Below the pieces are notes generated by a model that did not search any database, was not told the origin of the DNA, and worked only from the letters and a program-made list of their open reading frames with translations. Below, in pieces: positions 34,038 through 41,425 of a stretch of DNA of 45,094 bases. Within the stretch, counting starts at the first letter, position 1, and each line of letters starts with the position of its first letter. The DNA is from Pseudobutyrivibrio sp. (lineage in GTDB: Bacteria; Bacillota; Clostridia; Lachnospirales; Lachnospiraceae): the NCBI GenBank assembly GCA_017934625.1, contig JAGBJE010000044.1, positions 1-45,094 on the forward strand, read 5' to 3'. A program made the translations under genes and the position numbers.

Positions 34038-35132
34038 ATGCCATTTCAAATTATCAGAAATGATATTACGAAAGTAAAAGCAGATGCCATAGTTAATACA
34101 GCCAATCCAGAGGTTGCTATTGGTGATGGTGTGGATTCTGCCATATATAAAGCAGCTGGTAAAGACAAGCTTCTTGCCGAGCGTCAGAAGATTGGTCGGC
34201 TTGAGCCAGGCGAGGTTGCTATCACACCAGCATTTGATATGGACGCAAGTTATATCATCCACGCAAGTGGACCTTGGTGGCAGGGTGGCGACAAAGGCGA
34301 AGCTAAGCTTTTGAGACAGTGCTATGACAAGTCTTTGAAACTGGCTGCAGAGCACAAATGCCAATCAATTGCCTTCCCGCTGCTTGCTACAGGTACTTAC
34401 GGATTCCCACAAAAACTTGGAATAGAGATTGCAGTTGAAGCCTTCACAAGATTTTTGGAAGAATACGAGATGGAGATATACCTTGTCGTATTTGGGAAAA
34501 AGTCTGTAAAGATTTCAGGCGAGCTGGGAGAAGAGGTTCATAGCTTCATTGACGATGATTATGTTTCGCTGGCTCTCAGTGATGAGTATTACTATGATGG
34601 TATCCCTGCAGATCTTGATGAGTCAGAGGATTTAGATGAGCTAATAGAAATATCCGAAGGTGAGCCTCAGATAAGAGGTAGCGAAAAGGGCATTAAGCCA
34701 AGCCTTTCAGCTCCTATGATGGCAGGCGCTTTAGCATCAGAAGCAATTTCCAAGAAAGTAGGCTCATTGGATGATGTTTTAAAGGGAATATATAAGGATT
34801 CCTTTGAAAAGCATTTACAGAAGATTATTAACAAGAAGGGCTTCAAAAACTCGGAAGTTTATGCGGCTGCCAATATATCAAAACAGTATTTTTCCAAGCT
34901 ATTGAAAGGTCAGGTGAAGCCTTCAAAGGAAAAGGTGCTTGCACTAGCTGTAGGCTTGCAGCTTAACATGGATGAAACTATAGATTTTTTAAAGCTTGCT
35001 GGATATGCATTTTCTCCTATATCCCAGACTGATGCAGTGGTTGAGTACTTCATCGAGCATGAAGAGTATAACGTAATGAAAATTGATATTGTACTGTTTG
35101 ATTATGGACTTGATCCGCTTTCAAATGGATGA
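34038..35132 (+). CDS. Macro-domain protein with C-terminal helical HTH-like part
   Basis: About 364 residues. The N-terminal macro domain (about 1-165) shows ADAIVNTANPEV, GVDSAIYKAAG, ITPAFDMDASYIIHASGP and FPLLATGTYGFP, which form the ADP-ribose pocket. An acidic linker follows, and residues about 255-340 form an XRE-like helical domain (VYAAANISKQYFSKLLKG). It may bind or remove ADP-ribose and sense DNA or protein partners. ATG 34038 has GGGGGA before it. A terminator follows. Confidence 0.82.
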   Translation: MPFQIIRNDITKVKADAIVNTANPEVAIGDGVDSAIYKAAGKDKLLAERQKIGRLEPGEVAITPAFDMDASYIIHASGPWWQGGDKGEAKLLRQCYDKSLKLAAEHKCQSIAFPLLATGTYGFPQKLGIEIAVEAFTRFLEEYEMEIYLVVFGKKSVKISGELGEEVHSFIDDDYVSLALSDEYYYDGIPADLDESEDLDELIEISEGEPQIRGSEKGIKPSLSAPMMAGALASEAISKKVGSLDDVLKGIYKDSFEKHLQKIINKKGFKNSEVYAAANISKQYFSKLLKGQVKPSKEKVLALAVGLQLNMDETIDFLKLAGYAFSPISQTDAVVEYFIEHEEYNVMKIDIVLFDYGLDPLSNG

Positions 35133-35137
35133 TTTTT

Positions 35138-35169
35138 AGGGTCGCCTCTCGGTTGACCCTTTTTCTTTT
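35138..35169 (+). terminator. Terminator after the macro-domain gene
   Basis: AGGGTC (35138-35143) pairs with GACCCT (35155-35160), followed by TTTTCTTTT. Confidence 0.75.
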
Positions 35170-35249
35170 ACTCCAAGGTATTATGTGATTAACAAATAAA
35201 CAAAGCCTCGATGCAGAGAGGCACATAAGATGCCAGGAGGTAAAAGATT

Positions 35250-35936
35250 ATGAGTAAAGGTTTAACAGAGATTATTTATATTTTGGATAGATCAGGTTCA
35301 ATGGGAGGTCTTGAAGCAGATACAATCGGTGGTTTCAACTCTATGATGGATAAGCAGAAAAAAACAGGGGAGAAAGCCATTGTATCAACAGTGCTATTTG
35401 ATGATGTGTGCGAAGTCATTCACGATAGAGTTCCGATTGAAAAGATTGAGAAGATGACTGACAAGCAGTATTACGTGAGAGGTTGCACTGCACTTCTTGA
35501 TGCAGTAGGTGGAGCTATTCATCATATCGGTAATGTACACAAATATGCCAGAGAAGAGGACAGACCTGAGAAAACAATCGTAGTCATCACTACAGATGGA
35601 ATGGAGAATGCAAGCTGCAAGTATTCCAGAGAAAAGATTGAGAAAATGGTTAAGCGTCAGCAAAAGAAGTACGGCTGGGAGTTCATTTTCATAGGTGCAA
35701 ATATAGATGCTTATGCTGAGGCTCAAAAGTACGGAATCCGCAAGGACAGAGCTGTTAATTATGTTTGTGATGAAGTGGGGACAGCCAATGTTTACGCAGG
35801 TGTTTCTAAAGCAGTATGCTCAGTGATGATGGCAGAAACTTTGTGTGATGTTGAGGAGTGCCTTGATAATAGCGATTGGGATGGCGCTATCAACGCTGAT
35901 TATCAGAAGCGTGGTAAGAAATCAGGAAGGAGATAA
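35250..35936 (+). CDS. von Willebrand factor A domain protein
   Basis: A 228-residue protein that is essentially one vWA domain. The metal-binding MIDAS motif is DRSGSMGG (about 12-19), with the threonine in RGCTALLDAVG and the aspartate in VVITTDGMENAS. No signal peptide is present, so it works inside the cell. It is six bases upstream of the ADP-ribosylglycohydrolase gene. A good ribosome site (AGGAGG) precedes the ATG. Confidence 0.88.
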   Translation: MSKGLTEIIYILDRSGSMGGLEADTIGGFNSMMDKQKKTGEKAIVSTVLFDDVCEVIHDRVPIEKIEKMTDKQYYVRGCTALLDAVGGAIHHIGNVHKYAREEDRPEKTIVVITTDGMENASCKYSREKIEKMVKRQQKKYGWEFIFIGANIDAYAEAQKYGIRKDRAVNYVCDEVGTANVYAGVSKAVCSVMMAETLCDVEECLDNSDWDGAINADYQKRGKKSGRR

Positions 35937-35941
35937 TTGCT

Positions 35942-36727
35942 ATGGCAGTAAAAGGAGCAGTTCTAGGAGATATCCTAGGATCTCAGTATGAATTTGACAG
36001 ACCGAGGAATCTTGATTGGAAGAATGTGCCACTTATTAGCGATTTCCCATTGGGGTTTACCGATGATACCGTTATGACGCTGGCAATCAAGAAAGCCATT
36101 ATTGAGAATGCAGATTTAATTGAGACAATGGTAACAGTAGGCAGGAAATATCCTTACTGCGGCTATGGAGGTAGATTTTTCGGCTGGATAAATGAAGATG
36201 ATCATAGTCCTTATAATAGCTGGGGCAATGGCTCGGCTATGAGAACATCATTTATCGGTGAGCATTATGATGATTACGAAGAAATGCAGCGCATGGCAGA
36301 AAAGGCAGCTGCGGTATCGCATAATCATCCTGAAGGTATCAAGGGTGCGGTAATAACTTCTACTTGTATTTGGATGGCAAGGCATGGTAAGAGCAAGCAG
36401 GAAATTTATGATTACGTGCTGGAGCAGTACCCAAAGGATGAATATGAATACAGCATAGCCTATAGCCTCGATGAGATACGGCCTCGCTATAAATGGAATG
36501 AGAGCTGCCAAGGTTCTGTTCCAACAGCCATGAGATGCTTCTATGAAAGTACTGATTATGAGAGTTTCATGAGAAATATCTTTAGCCTTGAATGTGACAG
36601 TGATACTTTCGGAGCTATCGCTGGTGGAGTGGCAGAAGAGTTCTATGGTGGATTTGGAAATGTGGATGCTGAGGAGATATTAAAAAAGTACTTGGATGTA
36701 GAATTATTAAATATACTTATGAGATAA
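35942..36727 (+). CDS. ADP-ribosylglycohydrolase (DraG-like)
   Basis: A 261-residue protein with the family's metal sites: GAVLGDILGS near the N-terminus, TDDTVMTLAI (about 40-49), NSWGNGSAMRTS (about 91-102) and the C-terminal CDSDTFGAIAGGVAEEFYG. It should remove ADP-ribose from a target or process ADP-ribose derivatives. With the macro-domain and vWA genes just upstream it forms an ADP-ribose-related cluster; no transferase gene is visible nearby. Confidence 0.9.
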   Translation: MAVKGAVLGDILGSQYEFDRPRNLDWKNVPLISDFPLGFTDDTVMTLAIKKAIIENADLIETMVTVGRKYPYCGYGGRFFGWINEDDHSPYNSWGNGSAMRTSFIGEHYDDYEEMQRMAEKAAAVSHNHPEGIKGAVITSTCIWMARHGKSKQEIYDYVLEQYPKDEYEYSIAYSLDEIRPRYKWNESCQGSVPTAMRCFYESTDYESFMRNIFSLECDSDTFGAIAGGVAEEFYGGFGNVDAEEILKKYLDVELLNILMR

Positions 36728-36767
36728 TCGCAGATTTTTCAAATAAGTTTAATAGAATAGAAGAGTG

Positions 36768-36803
36768 TAGCTTGGCTTCTTGATGGGAGCCAGGCTATTT
36801 TAT
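36768..36803 (+). terminator. Terminator after the ADP-ribosylglycohydrolase gene
   Basis: TAGCTTGGCT (36768-36777) pairs with AGCCAGGCTA (36788-36797), with one G-T pair, and TTTTATT follows. Confidence 0.75.
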
Positions 36804-36816
36804 TGCCTTCTTTTAC

Positions 36817-36920
36817 AAAGGAGGTGGTCGCCTATGATTGTCTGATGCTCACGAAAAAGGTGCTATCTATACCACGTAAAACGTGTATATGAAACTTTTT
36901 CCGTGACTATTGTATTTTTT
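36817..36920 (+). promoter_or_regulatory. Short-peptide leader with attenuator-like hairpin
   Basis: A very strong ribosome site (AAAGGAGG, about 36817-36824) stands before a three-codon frame, M-I-V-stop (36834-36845). Its TGA overlaps the ATG of a 15-codon frame (MLTKKVLSIPRKTCI). That second frame lies inside a long hairpin: TCACG-AAAAAG (36849-36859) with CTTTTT-C-CGTGA (36895-36906), enclosing ATAC-ACGT/ACGTGTAT with loop AAA. TATTTTTT follows. This looks like a translated leader controlling the XRE gene downstream. Confidence 0.45.
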
Positions 36921-36952
36921 CGTTGTGCATTAGAGTATACATGAGGTGAGGT

Positions 36953-37429
36953 ATGTCTTATAGAAAAACTACTGTCAAAAATACAAAAGACCAGCGACCA
37001 CAAGCCTTACAGGATGGTAAGTTAAATCAGGTTGTTGGAAACAATCTAAGAAAATTACAAGATGAATGTGATTGGACGAATGCCCAAATGGCAGAACTTC
37101 TTGGGATGACTGTTACTAACTATGACAGAATCAAGAAGGGCGAGCATGGACTTAATGCAGAAAAGCTATCAATACTTTATTACAGCTTAGGGGTAAACCT
37201 TAATCGTTTAGTTGGCAATGACAATTCATATGGATTAATTCGAAAACCAGATGATGCAGATGTAACAGAGTTTGACTTTTTAAATGGATTGGGCAATCTA
37301 ATCATCGATATTCAAAGCACGGAGAATTATGAAGAGCGTGTTAGTAAGATTCTCCATGTGTACAATGAGTTTGGGAAGATGTTGTTTGGGCTTATGAAGC
37401 CTGAAAACAGACCAAGCGAATACAAATAG
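36953..37429 (+). CDS. XRE-family regulator with extended C-terminus
   Basis: A 158-residue protein. The HTH domain spans about residues 27-87 (GNNLRKLQDECDWTNAQMAE, then LLGMTVTNYDRIKKGEHGLN). The C-terminal 70 residues are helical and unrecognised. AGGTGAGGT precedes the ATG. It opens the regulation and integration part of the element and is a candidate controller of transfer or excision. Confidence 0.8.
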   Translation: MSYRKTTVKNTKDQRPQALQDGKLNQVVGNNLRKLQDECDWTNAQMAELLGMTVTNYDRIKKGEHGLNAEKLSILYYSLGVNLNRLVGNDNSYGLIRKPDDADVTEFDFLNGLGNLIIDIQSTENYEERVSKILHVYNEFGKMLFGLMKPENRPSEYK

Positions 37430-37489
37430 AGGGTAAATAGTGCTCGGAAAAGACTAAATAATTTCAGACATAATGATATAATCGAGCTG

Positions 37490-37513
37490 GAGATTATGGG
37501 AGACCATAATCTC
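37490..37513. promoter_or_regulatory. Perfect inverted repeat between two -10-like boxes
   Basis: GAGATTATGG (37490-37499), loop GAGA, CCATAATCTC (37504-37513): ten paired bases without mismatch. TATAAT boxes lie just before (37477-37482) and just after (37520-37525), neither with a good -35 box. No T-tract follows, so an operator, for example for the neighbouring XRE protein, is more likely than a terminator. Confidence 0.55.
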
Positions 37514-37574
37514 CTCTTCTATAATAGTGGGGTATATTTCGAGAGGGGGAAAGAAATATGCGGAGGAATGAAGA

Positions 37575-38120
37575 ATGGCAACGAAAGATTTTGACTGGAT
37601 ATCAGAAATGTGTCGGCAAGCAGGGTTAGACCCCAAAAGAGTAAAGGACTCGGGAGAATACTTGCTGGGGAGTTATTCAAAAGCAAGGCGTTCTAGAAGA
37701 TTTAATGCATCAAATATAATTAGTAATGTCAAAGATGTTCCAGCGGAAAAGAGGAAAATTCGTAGGGAGTATCTTCTTTTAATGAAGGGTGCTACAAAGA
37801 AGGATCATAAAGAATTTGTATGGGAAGCATTGTCCGTAAATTGGATTGATGAAAAAATACAAATGATAATTGATGAGATTGCTGGCTATGAAGAGGTAGG
37901 TGAGGTATACAAGAACATTCTTGAGGAAACATATCTTAAAGAGAAGCTATTAAAGGGTGAGGCTCTTTATAGAGCTTGTGGAGTAGGACGCTCTTCTTAT
38001 TTTACAAAAAGAGCAGAGGCTTGTACCTTGTTTGGTATTCTTACATATAGATATGCTAAACGTAGAGAAGATGAAGATGTTGCAACAGGAATAATTGATG
38101 CAACAGTAAGATTAGCATAA
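37575..38120 (+). CDS. Putative HTH protein, regulation module
   Basis: A 181-residue basic protein. The N-terminal part has DFDWISEMCRQAGLDPKRVK. A helical centre follows, and residues about 128-165 (LLKGEALYRACGVGRSSYFT) look like a helix-turn-helix of the type in phage late-gene or sigma-like regulators. No family was named with confidence. GGAGGAATGAAGA precedes the ATG. A terminator that recurs at 41264 follows. Confidence 0.6.
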   Translation: MATKDFDWISEMCRQAGLDPKRVKDSGEYLLGSYSKARRSRRFNASNIISNVKDVPAEKRKIRREYLLLMKGATKKDHKEFVWEALSVNWIDEKIQMIIDEIAGYEEVGEVYKNILEETYLKEKLLKGEALYRACGVGRSSYFTKRAEACTLFGILTYRYAKRREDEDVATGIIDATVRLA

Positions 38121-38125
38121 TTATG

Positions 38126-38160
38126 GGATGTCGTGTCTTAGGATACGGCATCTTTTTTTA
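38126..38160 (+). terminator. Terminator, first copy of a 3.1-kb-spaced repeat
   Basis: GATGTCGTGTC, loop TTA, then GGATACGGCATC and seven T. The same sequence, with one base changed in the loop, occurs at 41264-41297, so the two copies flank the module between them. Confidence 0.85.
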
Positions 38161-38260
38161 AATATTTAATTGTGTATTGACGAATATGAAATCATATTTT
38201 AAAATAATAATGAACCAACTAGGTAAGTATTATTTGAAATAATTATTTCAATAGAAGGGT

Positions 38261-39346
38261 ATGGATGGTATGGAGAACGACTCTAGGAGAATGATTCATC
38301 CTGGGAAATACCTCAACAAAATGCTTGAACAAGAAGGGATGACTCAAAAAGAATTATCTATTCGAACAGGCATGACTGAAAAGCACATAAGTACAATAAT
38401 TAATGGGAAAAAGAATATCTCGGCAAGTTTCGCAAAGAAACTTGAGTATGCTTTGCCAGAAACTATGACATATTGGATGGAGCTACAAGCAAAGTATGAT
38501 AACGAGATGCTTGATTATGAGGAAAAACATGGTATTGATAAAGATGAGCTAAAAATTGTATCTGATTTAAAATCAATAACAGAATTTCTCCAAAAAATGA
38601 AGATAATAGAAATGGATTTAAACGAAGCTGACCTAGTCCTACAGTTGAGAAAATATATGAGGGTAAGTAGTTTAAAAGCCATTCCTGAAATAAGCTACAA
38701 TGCGGCATATAGAGCGCAGGTAAATAATAATGTTAATGTTAATCCGTATATTTTATATGCCTGGAAGCGAATATGTGAGACTTATGTATCAGATATTAAT
38801 ATAACAAATAGTTTAGATGTTGATAAATTAAAGAAGAAGCTGTCCGAGATAAAAGAATTGATGTTTTTAGATATCAATGAAATTGAAAAAAGGCTCACAG
38901 CGATTCTCGCAGAATGTGGAATAGCATTTAAGATAGTACCTCATTTTAGAGGAGCACCAGTGCAAGGTTTCATAAGCAAACGAGAAGATGATAAATTGAT
39001 GCTATGTATAACACTTAGACAAAAAAGGGCAGATAAGTTTTGGTTTACATTATTTCACGAATTTGGTCATATTATAAATGGTGATTCAGAATTAAGATTT
39101 GTTGATTTTGACTCAATTAAAAGTGAAGCCGAAGAACAGGCAGACCTATTTGCTGGTAATTGTCTAATAGACGCAGACGATTATAGAGCATTTTGGAATA
39201 ATGATGATTTTTCATTATCTGCAATAAAAAGATTTTCTAGTACACAAAAAGTCAAGCCATATATTGTGATTGGAAGACTTCAGACAGAAGGAGAATTAGA
39301 ATGGTCAGATTATTCTAATGAAATGGTATATTATGACTGGGCATAA
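38261..39346 (+). CDS. XRE-ImmA/IrrE fusion (HigA-like N-terminus)
   Basis: A 361-residue protein. Residues about 10-75 form an HTH of HigA type (HPGKYLNKMLEQEGMTQKEL, then GMTEKHISTIINGKKNIS). The C-terminal half is an ImmA/IrrE metallopeptidase with HEFGH (about 266-270) and a downstream glutamate in EAEEQADLFAGN. Such fusions cleave or sense regulators and often switch mobile or toxin genes. ATG 38261 has only a weak ribosome site. It is the first gene of the module enclosed by the repeated terminators. Confidence 0.85.
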   Translation: MDGMENDSRRMIHPGKYLNKMLEQEGMTQKELSIRTGMTEKHISTIINGKKNISASFAKKLEYALPETMTYWMELQAKYDNEMLDYEEKHGIDKDELKIVSDLKSITEFLQKMKIIEMDLNEADLVLQLRKYMRVSSLKAIPEISYNAAYRAQVNNNVNVNPYILYAWKRICETYVSDINITNSLDVDKLKKKLSEIKELMFLDINEIEKRLTAILAECGIAFKIVPHFRGAPVQGFISKREDDKLMLCITLRQKRADKFWFTLFHEFGHIINGDSELRFVDFDSIKSEAEEQADLFAGNCLIDADDYRAFWNNDDFSLSAIKRFSSTQKVKPYIVIGRLQTEGELEWSDYSNEMVYYDWA

Positions 39347-39372
39347 TCATTAATGATGATATGTAAATAAAA

Positions 39373-39570
39373 AAAGCATATGGATCAAAAAATGAACCAG
39401 ATGCTTTCCTTATGAGTATGCTAAGATACTCCCTAGACAAGAACATTTTAGCATACTCGCGAGGAAAAGCGCAAGGTTTGTTTCAAGACCCATATGCACT
39501 GTAACTCGGGAGAAGTGCATAAACATAGTATTTCTTCCAAGGTGCAGCTAAACAAGCTGCATTTATTTGT
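39373..39570 (+). ncRNA. Structured leader RNA upstream of the DUF4417-like gene
   Basis: The 246-base gap has no gene but dense pairing. GAGTATGCTAA (39414-39424) can pair with TTAGCATACTC (39448-39458), or its first half with ATACTC (39426-39431), so the two folds exclude each other. GCATATGG (39376-39383) can pair with CCATATGC (39490-39497) to close a large domain, or with a nearer strand as a terminator-like hairpin (39374-39406). TATGCACT/AGTGCATA (39493-39521) overlaps the closing strand. TGCAGCT/AGCTGCA (39543-39561) is followed by TTTATTTGTTT. The start codon is at 39593. Confidence 0.6.
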
Positions 39571-39592
39571 TTCCATGAAAGGAGGAAATATT

Positions 39593-40360
39593 ATGAAAAA
39601 GTTTGAAACCCGAACTAATGAACGTGGAGAACGAGAGAAAGTACCTAAAGATTTAGCAAAAAAATTCAATTTGAACTATTTAAAGCTTACTAACAAAACG
39701 TATTCTGTTGGTGAATATGATTTGCCAGAGGTGGTGTGTAATACTGAAGTATTTCCAGATTATATTGCTGGGTATTCAAACCCTGGCAATTATCATAAGA
39801 CTCCGTATACTGCAGTAGGATACTTTCAATACGATGACACCTTCGATGGTATACATGGACTGTATAACGCTATATATTATAAAAATGAAAAACTTCTAAA
39901 GGAGTTCAAGAACAGATTTGCAGGAGTTAGATTCTTTATAGCACCAGATTATTCTGAATTTGGAGATATAGATACAATCGAGAACCTTTATAGGGTGAAA
40001 AAAGCAAGAATAGTTTCGCTGTGGTTAGCGTTAGAAATGGATGCAGTAGTCATCCCTAATATTACTTTTTCTAGAATAGAAGACATAGATTACTATTTAA
40101 AAGGACTGGAAAGATGTACTGTAGTTGCTTTTAGTACGATGTGTTATGTCGAGAATAAAATAGAGAAAGAGAACCTAGTAAAGGCTGTTAAGAAGACAGT
40201 AGATTATCTTGATTTAAAGGCAATAGTTGTATTTGATGTATGCGGTGACAATACAGTTGTTGACGAAATATTTGAGTATGCAAGAAATAAAGGAATAGAA
40301 ATAATAGTTCCTCAAAATGTATTGAAAAGCCGTAATATCGCCAGAAAGAAGGTGGTATAA
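39593..40360 (+). CDS. DUF4417-like protein
   Basis: A 255-residue protein. The N-terminal 25 residues are basic. The body has VGYFQYDDTFDGIHGLYNAI, FFIAPDYSEFGDI, and ALEMDAVVIPNITFS, which fit the DUF4417 family of phages and mobile elements; its function is not known to me. The start at ATG 39593 is set by AAAGGAGG. The stop overlaps the start of the next gene (TAATG), so both are translated together. Confidence 0.7.
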   Translation: MKKFETRTNERGEREKVPKDLAKKFNLNYLKLTNKTYSVGEYDLPEVVCNTEVFPDYIAGYSNPGNYHKTPYTAVGYFQYDDTFDGIHGLYNAIYYKNEKLLKEFKNRFAGVRFFIAPDYSEFGDIDTIENLYRVKKARIVSLWLALEMDAVVIPNITFSRIEDIDYYLKGLERCTVVAFSTMCYVENKIEKENLVKAVKKTVDYLDLKAIVVFDVCGDNTVVDEIFEYARNKGIEIIVPQNVLKSRNIARKKVV

Positions 40361-40872
40361 TGCATGGCTCAAGTAGTGGACTAGCACATGGGACAAGTGG
40401 AGCACCACAAACAACATTAGAACAGCAGGAGTACTCAAATAAGGTACAACAGAGCGAAAAAGCAGCAAAAGCACATGCTGATTATGTTAAAAATGAACTT
40501 CCAAAGAGTTCTCCATTAAAAATTCCTGGAAATGCAACAATAAAAGAAGAGCAGAAGAACGGTTATCAGCAGATTAAGTATAATTGGGATCGCGGTGAAT
40601 ATAAGTATCAAAGCAGATGGCATACAAGGACACCAGGTGCACCTAAGAATCAAGGTGATACGTGGGTAGTTGAAAAGAGAAAGCCAGGTGTTGGTAATGG
40701 TAAGAATGCGCGCCCAGCGCAACGATATGTCTTAGTTGGAAAGCATAAGGATGGAAGTCCTAAATGGGTTGACAGGAAGAAATGGGATGCTGCAATACGT
40801 GCTCGTAGAAACGGTACAGCAACAAAAGAGCAAAAGGAGATGTTGGATAATGGCCACTGGAAAGCAAAATAA
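40360..40872 (+). CDS. Putative toxin-like basic protein
   Basis: A 170-residue, very basic protein. The N-terminus is Ser/Gly/Ala-rich with no signal peptide. The C-terminal 100 residues (YNWDRGEYKYQSRWHTRTPG, then GDTWVVEKRKPGVGNG and KWVDRKKWDAAIRARRNGTA) look like the C-terminal nuclease-type domain of polymorphic toxins: many R, K, W, H and a final GHWKAK. It overlaps the next gene by 23 bases, the usual layout of toxin and antidote genes. The toxin role is inferred. Confidence 0.55.
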   Translation: MHGSSSGLAHGTSGAPQTTLEQQEYSNKVQQSEKAAKAHADYVKNELPKSSPLKIPGNATIKEEQKNGYQQIKYNWDRGEYKYQSRWHTRTPGAPKNQGDTWVVEKRKPGVGNGKNARPAQRYVLVGKHKDGSPKWVDRKKWDAAIRARRNGTATKEQKEMLDNGHWKAK

Positions 40873-41221
40873 TGATGAAAGATTTTATAAAGGCTACGAG
40901 GGCGAGCCAGAATTAGTGCTATCTTCAGGAGAAAAAACCTTACATATATGGGATGGTTATATGGAAGATATTTTTGGAAACCCTATACAAAGCGCAGAAG
41001 GATGGCATGGACTTACAAGAGATTATAATGAGTTTGTTGGTCCTTATGCGGATGATTGCATAGAATCTTTTATAGATTTAAAGGAATACATCACAGATGC
41101 AAAACTATATGTGAATAGAAAATTTGATTATGAGGAGTCTGCTGATGTTATAAATGCTATAGTTGAATTTTTAAATGATGCATTGGTTACGAATGCGGAA
41201 GTTACTATTAGTTTGAAATAA
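40850..41221 (+). CDS. Putative antidote/immunity-like acidic protein
   Basis: A 123-residue acidic protein (YKGYEGEPELVLSSGEKTLH, then DDCIESFIDLKEYI). Its low pI opposite the basic product of the overlapping upstream gene fits an immunity or antitoxin partner. ATG 40850 lies inside the upstream gene with AAAAGGAG about 14 bases before. No family was named. A terminator follows. Confidence 0.5.
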   Translation: MATGKQNNDERFYKGYEGEPELVLSSGEKTLHIWDGYMEDIFGNPIQSAEGWHGLTRDYNEFVGPYADDCIESFIDLKEYITDAKLYVNRKFDYEESADVINAIVEFLNDALVTNAEVTISLK

Positions 41222-41263
41222 AAACAATTCAACTATAGTAAGTTTTCTTATGTATTTGCTGAT

Positions 41264-41297
41264 GGATGTCGTGTCTTTGGATACGGCATCTTTTTTA
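41264..41297 (+). terminator. Terminator, second copy of the 3.1-kb-spaced repeat
   Basis: GATGTCGTGTC, loop TTT, GGATACGGCATC and six T. It matches the 38126-38160 copy except for one loop base and tail length. It ends the putative toxin/antidote operon. Confidence 0.85.
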
Positions 41298-41299
41298 AT

Positions 41300-41360
41300 G
41301 GATTTTTCTTGGATTTTTGTTGGACTTTTGTTGGACTAATTTCGGACAAATCTCGGACTC
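41300..41360. repeat. Six GGA(C/T) iterons with an exact 11-bp period
   Basis: GGA occurs at 41300, 41311, 41322, 41333, 41344 and 41355, each followed by T or C. The third and fourth units read TTGGACTTTTG and TTGGACTAATT; the last two read TCGGACAAATC and TCGGACTCCAG. The 11-bp step puts all units on nearly one face of the helix, so this is probably a cooperative protein-binding site. It lies 66 bases upstream of the next gene. Similar GGAC repeats stand behind the integrase gene. Confidence 0.75.
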
Positions 41361-41425
41361 CAGGCTATTTTGGTTATGCTAATCTGTAAAAGACAGTAGA
41401 AAAGCCAAAAATACAGGAGGGAGAA

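Noticed and set aside
35205..35222. Hairpin GCCTC/GAGGC before the vWA gene
   Set aside because: Only five pairs with no T-tract; too weak to call a regulatory element.
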